Of a DNA stretch of 64,000 nucleotides, positions 55,560 to 64,000 are shown piece by piece. The notes under the pieces were generated by a model. The model worked only from the letters and a program-made list of their open reading frames with translations, was not told where the DNA came from and ran no database searches. Position numbers and translations under genes: made by a program. This DNA is from Psococerastis gibbosa (lineage: Eukaryota; Arthropoda; Insecta; Psocodea; Psocidae): positions 2,790,001 to 2,854,000 of the forward strand of contig OZ020488.1 of the NCBI GenBank assembly GCA_963971405.1, read 5' to 3'. Within the stretch, counting starts at the first letter, position 1. Each line of letters opens with the position of its first letter.

Positions 55560-56175
55560 CATAGTATAGAATAGGGGGGGGGGGGCAATAATTGAATACA
55601 ACACAATAATATTGTAGTAGTATGGTATGATGGTACCAAAACCTTGCTTAGGAAAGTAGGCTAACTTGCTCTGTTTTCTTACTGTATTTAGCACCTAAAA
55701 CATACCCCCAGTTACAAAGCATCGGTAGACTGGTTCCTCAGAAAAAAGTATTTTTTTTTAGTAATTTTTCATGAACATTTAGCTTTTTTTTATTTTTTTA
55801 CGTCCTGAATCAAAATATCAAGAGGGTTGCACATTTACGCTCTAGTGTACCTAGGTTTTGTTTACATTGATAAGTATTGTGAATTTAATAGAATTCGTCG
55901 GAGCCGTTTTTCGAGATAACATTTATAGTAGTTTTTTGGGGGTTTTGGCGTATAAAACTTACAAAATAAAAAACAAAATATTTTTGTGAGCCTACGTGTC
56001 GAATTTCATCAAATTCCATCGAGTAGTTTGGTCCTAAATCGATTTACAAACAGAATGACCGACAGATAGACCAGCTCAGACAGACATTTCGTAAAAATCT
56101 GGGACCTCAAGACGTGTAAATCTGTTGGAATCTCGAAGTCAATAATTTACACCATCACAAAGCTTTCCTTACAGT
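55560..56175 (+). repeat. Repeat A copy
   Basis: Left part resembles AAGCACTGGATTGCTCGATGG GACGATTG (also at 62350), then CACCTAAAACATACC, TATCAAGAGGGTTGCACATTT, TTGTGAGCCTACGTGTCGAA and GACGTGTAAATCTGTTGGAA. The end at about 56175 is decayed. Confidence 0.68.
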
Positions 56176-56368
56176 TTGGACTACGCACGCTAATCCAACG
56201 AGACTCTAAGCGTGAGAACTGGTAGAGGATCCTCTTTCTAGAACGCTGTTTCATTTGGGGTGTTGTGGCTGGTCACCAACACGCCCGACATCTGAGTTTT
56301 CGAGCCTATGGCTGTTTAGACAAGGTGTCTCATTAGACATTAGGGGTTAGGAAGTCTTGACCAGCAGC

Positions 56369-56529
56369 CTGATCGAGGCGATTATAATACCGAGGTTAAA
56401 TAAATACCCTAGGATTATAACTGTAAACAAACAAATTTTGAATAGCACTTTCCATTACAAAATTATCTTGTTTACATTTTTACTACCAGGGGATTAAATA
56501 AATACCGGTATTATAATCGCCTCGATCAG
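56369..56529. mobile_element. MITE D, copy 2 (161 bp)
   Basis: Long inverted ends CTGATCGAGGCGATTATAAT and ATTATAATCGCCTCGATCAG, nearly perfect over about 25 bp, with the same centre as the copy at 29126-29275. Better preserved than that copy. Confidence 0.88.
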
Positions 56530-58019
56530 TCTGCAGGGACGGATTTGGCTTTTGTGCGGATATGGGCACTGCCCTTGTCACGTACATTAATAATTATTGT
56601 ACGTATAGGGGGGGGGGGGGGGGGGGAGTGTTCACTAATAAAACCACTATTTTTTTTTTAAATGTTTATAATCCAAATAACCTACTTTCTTATCCTTTTC
56701 TAAATGTTAAACATTATTTTTTTATTTTTTTTTTTACAAAACATGCACAAAAAAATTTTGAAGTACGCGCGCGCGAACACGCGAATTTGCCTCAGTTGCC
56801 TACTGGTAAATCCGCCACTGGTCTTGACCCTCCAACTCATAGTCCAGCTTTTTAACAACTGGGCTAAGTCTACCATACTCGTCGAGTTAAATTATTTTTA
56901 GCCAATGACAGTATAAGCGTACGGGCTACGATTCTCTGTAACATAAGAAAACACTTGTGGTTCATCCTACACCTTGGCAACAATTCCCGAAAAAAACATC
57001 AGGAAAAACTATTCCCATGTAAATAAACAATAGGAGTCCCGTGGGAATTAAGAGGGAAGGATTAAAGTGTATACCTACAGGTCCAAGGTCACGGAAGCCC
57101 TGCTCATCCGACCCGCAATGAACCGACGTTCACATGACTACTATCATTATATTGTATTATATTGTGGATAGCCTTGGTGCTTGGCATTAATTTATTTGTT
57201 ACTGTTAATTGTTAGTGTTTGTATGTTTGTATGGCTTTGTTAAGGAACCCCCCCCCCCCCCCCCCCCCATTTATATTGCTTTACTCGTCAATGACGAAAA
57301 TGTGGTATTGCTTAATGGGTGTTTCCCCCCAAAGACAACACTGACAGTAATACAAGAACAGCAACATACAAGGCAATTATAAGTTTTTTTTAGGGCGCGA
57401 GGCCAGGCTTGTGGCATATGCGCCAAGACTAAATTATAAGATTATGGACACAGAATTTATTTTTTGTGCCAGCGTTTTGGCTCTTGAAATCCACATCCAA
57501 TAAAAAAACACTGACATTTATTTATTTTTTAGTGTTTACAATTTTTAATGCAAATAACATATTATTGTTATTACCTACTATATAAGCTACCTTTTCTAGC
57601 ATATTTTATATTTTATTATAACAACTGTCAAGTAGCCTATCGGCAAGTCTAAATTAGAGAATCTCCTACCATCACTAATTATATTGCCGTACCTACTAAA
57701 TTTTGGTAGCTAGTTACACTACTTCATAAACGCAGGGTACCTAGAGGACAATAGAAAATACTTCCATTAGGGTACAATCTTGTTATCTACAAACGCAGTA
57801 AGGGGGTACCTACTGTAGGCGGCTACACGTGTAGTCAATAATTACAAGCATTAGTGACAACGTCCGCCGCTGTCCAAGGCTGAACAATGCAAAATAATAG
57901 TCGTGTGAACCCAGCTTAAACAGGTTGAATGAACAGAACATTTAATAGAGGTATTCACGCCAGGCCTCCCCAATAAAGCTATGCTGAAGGAAGGCTCAGC
58001 GCAAAGGAATACGCATGTT

Positions 58020-58150
58020 CAAAATTGGTAGAAAGAAAAACCTTGAAAAATTGACGAAAACGGAATTTGAACCCGATGAGTCTCGACCTTGCCGGGGTGG
58101 TATTTCTTCCGTAGGCGCCCATTCCATTGACCGGCTAGGGCTATTTCCAA
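58020..58150 (-). repeat. Possible third tRNA-derived SINE head
   Basis: On the minus strand GGTCAATGGAATGGGCGCC (A-box-like) and GGGTTCAAATTCCG (B-box-like) are about 50 bp apart, followed by an A/T-rich tail. Only a part of it recurs at 58470-58498. Confidence 0.35.
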
Positions 58151-58498
58151 AAACGGTGACGTGGTAGCAGACATTCAAGACTTAGGTGGCGTTTCCACCG
58201 ACCTCGCATTGCAGAATGCAAATGATATTGACGGAAATTAGAATTTTTCTTTTTATAGAAATCTATTAAAATGTTTGTACTTAACATATCCCATGACGCC
58301 ATTTTTTAATTTTAGTTTGATTGTTTGTGATTTTACTGTATGATCATTGATCAATTTTAACTATGGCATAGAGGAAAATAAACATTTCCGTCAATTCTGC
58401 AATGCGAGGTCGGTAGAAACGTCACCTAAGTCTTGAATGCCTGCTACCACGTCACCGTTTTTGGAAATAGCCCTAGCCGGTCAATGGAATGGGCACCG
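58113..58498. repeat. Inverted repeat with arms of about 115-125 bp
   Basis: Left arm 58113-58240 and right arm 58385-58498 mirror each other (GGTGACGTGGTAGCAG against CTGCTACCACGTCACC; CATTCAAGACTTAGGTG against CACCTAAGTCTTGAATG). The centre of about 145 bp is AT-rich. One outer part belongs to the possible SINE head above. Confidence 0.8.
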
Positions 58499-58699
58499 TA
58501 GCATGGTGGTAACGTACTTGTACTTTTCGATTCTCTGTACACCATGCGATCGGAGACTTTTCGTAACTCGACACAAGACGTACCTTTTAGGTCAAGGGGA
58601 TACATTCATTAAATTGTTTGTTTCGTCGCCCCTTAAGACCTGTTCTTACCACTCCCCTAGGCACGTACCTATGCTGCTATGCTTAAGCCTATCAGGCAC

Positions 58700-61040
58700 T
58701 CCCACAATCTAACATTTGCGGTATTTATAGCTCTGGCTTCTTCTTCTTTTTCTTCTAATGCATCTGGTGCCCTCTTCTATCGAAGATAGGCAATCATCAT
58801 GGCAATTGTAGTCATTATGACTATATATACTAGGGAATTGTAATGCAGGGGTTTCCGGTTTCCTTCTACATCCTTTTGCCGTTGACTCTTCATTGAGTTC
58901 CTCCGCCTTCGGGGCCAGTTTCCCAACCCCAAAAGAGTGCCCTGCACAGAAAAAACTGTGTTTTTTGCTTATCCTGGCTCCAACTCGGTCCCCTATCTGT
59001 TCAGTCGCCACTAAGCGCTTCCGTCTTCACCGCGAGGATGTACAGATAAGGGATTATCACCTCTGAGACCATAAGACAGTACTCAGAAGCTCAGCTACTT
59101 TAAAGACCACTCAGAAACTCAGCTACATTGAAGACTATGGCAACGCAAGCCATTAGCTGAGAAAAGTGAAGCCTGGAAAGGGGCGAATTCGCGCCAGAGC
59201 CTTCATTAAGGAAAAAAAAACGTCTTTAGGAGAAAGTGGTAGTAGCAATACTTAATAGGAGACGCAATGGCACATGGCTTCAGTATTAAATCAAACACGT
59301 ACATAGGTACCTACCCCAAAATAAAAAATAAATAAATAAAAAATGGCGACTAAATAATAATTTACAGTAATTACTGATTCGAATACATAGCCATAGGTTA
59401 CATTTTGAAATTTTAGACATCTTTTTGCCACTAAGAATATTTTTTGATTGATGGCTTAGGAGCCCAATTTTTTATTGTTGTTGATGTTGCTATACTTCAT
59501 TCATTGGGAGCAACAATAATTGCTCATAGAGTCATAGGTCTGCACGGGCAAGGTCGTGTTGCCATGCAACCGTCACTAATGGTGCCTAATCCATGTAATA
59601 ATGTCATACAAAACATAATGTAGTGTGAAACCAACGATAATGAAATGCAATATAATATAGATGGCGCTTTACCACACTTTTTTTTTTCTTCTTCTTCGGC
59701 CGGTACTTCCCTGCGTCGAAGGAATATATTTATGAATAAGTTATCAATTAAATTTAGATAATAATATTATTAAGAATATTTTTTTCTTCACTTTTTTCTT
59801 GTCCAATAACCCCGGACAAGGTATATAAATATAATAAACCATTATAGTCTAGAGTACCCACTCTAGCCTCCAGGCAAATGAATCAGATCCATACATAAAA
59901 TAAATAATAATAATAATAATAAAAATCATGTCCGGAAGGACCTTTTTTTATGAGCTTAGACCTACTTGTCCAATGCCAACGACCCCATAGATTTCGGACG
60001 TTGTTTATATTGTTATATTTTTGGCCATTGACTATTGTAGTGGATAATAACTTGACTTACCTAGGATGGGAACTAGCCTAGTCCATTTTTTTGGCAGCCA
60101 AGTCGCGATTCGGATAACTAAATGACCTGGAGGCCAAGGGATGACCAAAATAAACTAATTGAGGCTAAAGTTTGTAACGCAATTGAAAGTTCCAGATATA
60201 CTATAACCTTTTTCCATGTAGGTATTCTATAGTACTAGTAGCATAGCCAAAATGATTGATCCTATCTTCCTGTTGGCCTTTTATGATGAAGTGCAGCATG
60301 ACGTACAACATAGTGTACCTAACGAAAAACAGGAAAAATGTGACTTGCACCTCTACAAACCCGTCAATTGATGATTTTGTGCATTGGAGATCTACTGCCT
60401 GCATAATATAAATTTTCTTTGTTGAAATAAAAAAGATGCGGAGGGCTGCGAAATCAAATAGGTACTTCACTTAGGTTAGATTATTCCAAATATTTCCAAA
60501 ATATACTCTTAATACAAACATTGGGTACGAGGGGCACTCAATAATTTATCTACCTCGATGCCTTGCGTGCTGATCTTGAGATCGCAGTTTTACTTGGAAA
60601 GTTTTCCGTTTTTAGAAGTGGTTGTATTTGTGTATTTTGAGGCGCTCTTTCCGATTGAATTTAAATAAATTTACTTTACTTTACTTTTTACTTATTCAGG
60701 TGAAATACATTTTTTTTTTCAATTTTTCAATTTCAATTTTTAAATTTGTACTTTGTCACCTAGAACCGTGCCCTGTACCATTTTGAATGGTTTGGTAAAG
60801 AATTCAACCATGTTCCAAAGCATGGAGGTGCCGGGCAATATTTTTTACCAATGCATTTCTATGGGTAGTATCATGCCCGGTCGAGCCGTCGAAAACTATC
60901 CAATCAACCCCTTTTTCCACACGAATGATTGTAACATCTGTTTAAACTTCCTGACTCCCCGCCCCTTAGCTCACACGCAGGGTCGGTTTCCAAATTTATT
61001 TATATTGTAGCATTAAATGGTATATAATATAGTACTAGTA
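58700..61040. other. No recognisable gene
   Basis: A GC-richer minus-strand frame at 58709-59011 (100 residues, Lys/Arg-rich C-terminus) lacks any motif I know. There is a (TAA)n microsatellite near 59900-59920 and AT-rich sequence elsewhere. Confidence 0.35.
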
Positions 61041-61044
61041 ATAC

Positions 61045-61156
61045 TGACATTAAACTATAACTTAGCCTGAGGAGGCAACCTCCTCACTATAACCGAAATT
61101 AGAGGATTTAAAAAAATCTGGACTTGGCAGGGTTTGAATCCACGATCTAAGCCTTT
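61045..61156 (-). repeat. SINE-B, truncated copy, minus strand
   Basis: Tail CTATAACCGAAATTAGAGGA and head end CTGGACTTGGCAGGGTTTGAATCC (a decayed B box) in reverse order; the 5' part of the tRNA-like head is missing. Confidence 0.7.
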
Positions 61157-61164
61157 CCTTTTAT

Positions 61165-61362
61165 TCCCTCTAGTTTTTATGAAAGAACTAAGGTACCAAA
61201 AATGTAATATTTCCTATTATATCATGCATGAAGTAGTCTTCTACAACTTATAAATGAGCCAAATCTTTAATAACTTGCTGTGTTGGTTACTTAAAAAATA
61301 AAAAATCAATAAAAACAACAAATTTTGGTGCGCTAATTGTCTACGTAGCATGTCCTCTTACG
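61165..61362. repeat. TTAA MITE family, right-hand part
   Basis: ATGCATGAAGTAGTCTTCTAC, GAGCCAAATCTTTAATAACTT and the end TGTCTACGTAGCATGTCCTC. The left end is missing; it abuts the SINE-B fragment. Confidence 0.65.
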
Positions 61363-61369
61363 TAATACT

Positions 61370-62320
61370 AGTAGTAGTGATATTGTTTGTATTTTATATT
61401 TTAATGTATACAGTATATGATATTCATTTAAGGTTAATAATTGTGACAATGTTTGATGAAAAATTACTTTAGTGACTGTAATATTTAATGAACGAATAAA
61501 CATTATAATAATGAGGCGCTGAAAATCACCATTACTCAATCCCATCCGTTAAATCTGCGTAGGTACCTGCCGGAATTCACAATTACGCACAACACTTCAT
61601 AGTTATTACCATTATGCCTATTACTAAGTTTATTGCAGACAGGTACGCACAATACTTATTACAATCATTAGTAGCAAGCCTATTGGTTAATGGCCGAGGA
61701 CGCCTCGCCATGAAATCCCAATTTACAGCCAGCATTTTAACGCAAATTTCCGAAAACCTAATCATCTCATCAAGGAGGATCGTGAGGTACAGCCCTGCAA
61801 TCAAGTTACCAGTCTTATAAATTAAGTGCCTATCACTACAAGATGTCATGGTTGGGTCAATACAAAAATTAGATTGGTAAAAATTCTGTCTAAGCCTAAT
61901 GCCCTTATAAGGGTTCGCTCTGGCAGGTTCCGAGTTGTGGCACAGAACTATAGCTCAGAATTTGCTGTTTGCCACCTAGAATATATAGTCAGGTTGAACA
62001 CCACTTACAAAGAAGGAATACCACTCACTATACTATTAATTAAGTTATTTACTATAATTGATTGAGAAGAAGAATTGACAAGAAGCTTATAGAAACCCAA
62101 GTCTCGTAAAAAATGTAACATAACAAAGCAAAATCGTCTAACCATTATGTACACACACCATACTCCATATATAGATTCGTATACCAGACCAATGACCCTC
62201 CCTGTAATTAAGAAAAAAAGATCAGGTATGAGTGAACCCGTACAAGTTTTCCTATTTATTAAAATATATATAGGTAGGTAGGTACCAACATAGATAATAT
62301 GAATTGTTTCACGGTAAAAA
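61370..62320. other. No recognisable gene
   Basis: Two overlapping short frames on opposite strands near 61583-61849 and one at 61826-62065 carry no motif. Part of the interval between the inverted repeats at 57391 and 63394. Confidence 0.35.
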
Positions 62321-62324
62321 TTTG

Positions 62325-63055
62325 TCTAAGGGTTAAATTTCGGTTGCCTAGACTTTCCCTGTCCCAAAGCACTGAATTGATCGATGGGACGATTGCCTAA
62401 TCTAGAACGGGCAGACCAACATACCTAGGTACAATAATATCACACCGGAATATTGACTGGGAATGCAATGTATTGGGCCATGAATTATCCATAATTTCAT
62501 GTTAAAAAAAGTTTTCATTCAAAAGCAAAACTTTGCTTGGGAAGCAACCTGTTCGGTTTTGTTACTCTATTTAGCACCTAAAACATATACCTGATGTTGG
62601 GAAGCATCGATAGAAAGGTTTCCCAGAAAAATAAATTCATAGACATTTCCAACGAAAATTGTTTATTTTTTGCCCCCAGAACCAAACTATCAAGGGGCAA
62701 GCGACCTATTGGGTTTTGTTTACAATAATAATGACTACAATATAATTGTGTGAATTTAATAAAAATAGATGCCGCCGTTTTTGAGAAAACATTTTTTAGC
62801 GGTTTTTTTTTTAAAGGTATTCGAGAGTATAACCTCCAAAATTGAGTTAGCCCGCGTGCAACCTACATGCAAATTTTAATCAAAATCTACCGAGTAGATT
62901 GCACAAATCAACGAACAGACAGACCGATAGACAGACATTTAGTGAAAACCACTTTATTTCGTGATTGGGACCCCAAAACGTGTAAATCCATTGAAATCTC
63001 GGAATCGAACAGTTCAACCATCCCAAAGCTAACTTATAGTATAAATCGGAAAGAA
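62325..63055 (+). repeat. Repeat A copy
   Basis: Has the left part AAGGGTTAAATTTCGGTTG and AAAGCACTGAATTGATCG, then CACCTAAAACATATACC, TATCAAGGGGCAAGCGACC, CAGACAGACCGATAGACAG and AACGTGTAAATCCATTGAAA; the last AAATCGGAAAGAAAA is a decayed end. Confidence 0.72.
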
Positions 63056-63399
63056 AAAATTTGAAAACGATTGTGATAAGTACAATGTTATACAATACTA
63101 CAATATTACTATTATAAACATGTCGTGGAGTATGCTTCGCTACGAAAACAAATTCAGTTAATGGCTTGATGGCGCCACAAACTAACATTGACGAGTACCT
63201 ACGTCAAACACCTGCTCATAAGTCATAAGTGTGAGGTGGGGTGTTCGCTTGAGTAGAGGGGCTGCTCGACGTACAGCACAACAGCACACTGAACTCCTAA
63301 CAATGATATGAAAGCATCCTTACTTCCCAGCCGTCGTTTTAATTCTCTTAATTTAGTCTTGGCGCATATGCCACAAATGTGGTCTCGCGCCCTAAAAAA

Positions 63400-64000
63400 A
63401 TAGTTCAGTGCTCCTTTTGCTATATTTTATGTAATCATTGGATTAAACGCAGGCAGCACAGTGTCTCATTTAACTCAATATCTTATGACAATAACTACAA
63501 CCTTAGTTTCACACGAATCATAAAGTTATTTCGGTCTTTATAGTCCTATTATTAAGAAGACAGTTCCAGTTCCCTAATTCATCCACATAATTCCTCCAAT
63601 TAAATTTTGACAGTTGTCACAGAGCGGAAGCAATTGTCTAGCAATCTCATAGTAAGCCTATTGTCTAAATACAATCCTTGTCAAAATACAATACAATACT
63701 TGTACTTCTGTAATGATTCCTCGGGTTACAAGACTCTGTCCATGTGTGAGGAAGTTTTTTGCGTGTTACGCAACGACGCGTGAGAGCCTGCTGGAAGGTT
63801 GTACTGTAGTATACCTGAATAAGAGGCCCGTGGGAACCTGGCTGGTACGCACGCGCGTGACACGTCCACTCATGCGTTACTCAAAAACAGGCTTCTCCTG
63901 TCTGGAGTCACTTTGGGGGCAAGTTTTTTTTTAAAGAAGGATAAAGAACTGGTAATCAACACACGTGCATTATGAATGACCCACCACCAGGTCATTACTA
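63400..64000. other. No recognisable gene
   Basis: Short GC-richer stretch near 63720-63900 with a 73-residue plus frame that shows no family signature. Confidence 0.3.

Larger units (their letters stand above)
57391..63394. repeat. 6.0-kb interval framed by about 50-bp inverted repeats
   Basis: The left end reads TAGGGCGCGAGGCCAGG then TTGTGGCATATGCGCCAAGA; the right end is the reverse complement with about six differences over 51 bp. Both borders adjoin a T/A run, so a TA-type target is possible. The interior has no transposase frame, only repeats and AT-rich DNA. It is either one eroded transposon or two separate MITE ends of one family. Confidence 0.55.

Noticed and set aside
61583-62065. 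Overlapping short frames on both strands as small host genes
   Set aside because: No signal peptide, domain, splice context or second copy supports them.

Overview
The window looks like AT-rich, repeat-saturated nuclear DNA from an invertebrate, most likely an arthropod. The reasons are an errantivirus-type gypsy element with a fusion-protein-like env remnant, CsRn1-clade LTR elements primed by tRNA-Trp, a THAP-domain P-element transposase, a Jockey/CR1-type LINE, tRNA-derived SINEs and many MITEs. The species cannot be fixed from the sequence. I recognise no ordinary host gene with confidence; nearly everything that can be read is mobile DNA or its debris, much of it nested.

Layout. From 1 to 5123 lies a nearly complete CsRn1-clade gypsy element on the minus strand that runs off the left edge. 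It is inserted into an older errantivirus-like element, also minus strand. The 3' half of that element (reverse transcriptase, RNase H, integrase, env fragment) is at 5124-8694, and its 5' half (gag, protease, primer site, start of the LTR) is at 46335 to about 48.9 kb. The two halves are separated by 37.6 kb (8695-46334). Both ends of this block carry the inverted 13-mer CCCGTATAGCACA, related subterminal motifs and a flanking ATC direct repeat, so it reads as one large TIR-bounded DNA element inserted into the retroelement and then swollen by later insertions.

Inside the 37.6 kb block, from left to right: a LINE on the minus strand, split by 5.6 kb that starts with a third copy of the same 13-mer (10731); SINEs and hAT-type MITEs; a second, apparently whole and very young CsRn1 copy on the plus strand (23227-28559); a THAP/P-element transposase gene with possible 5' non-coding exons and two frameshifts (29426-32649); two head-to-head tRNA-derived SINEs; a 1.6 kb foldback element (33141-34735); a broken SGNH-hydrolase reading frame with splice-like borders (about 34.9-36.0 kb), followed downstream by a hAT MITE; LINE tail remains; and several TA- and TTAA-flanked MITEs.

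From 48.9 kb to the right edge there are no recognisable genes. The region holds MITEs, inverted repeats, SINE fragments, copies of a 0.85 kb repeat ending in TTGCTTTCCAATTTAT, and a 6.0 kb interval (57391-63394) framed by about 50 bp inverted repeats. About thirty poly-C/poly-G runs of nine bases or more are scattered through the window, nearly all in repeat bodies.

Relative order of events, by nesting: the errantivirus-like element first; then the CCCGTATAGCACA element into it; then LINE, SINE and MITE insertions; then the two CsRn1 copies, whose LTRs are identical by eye and which are therefore the youngest visible insertions.
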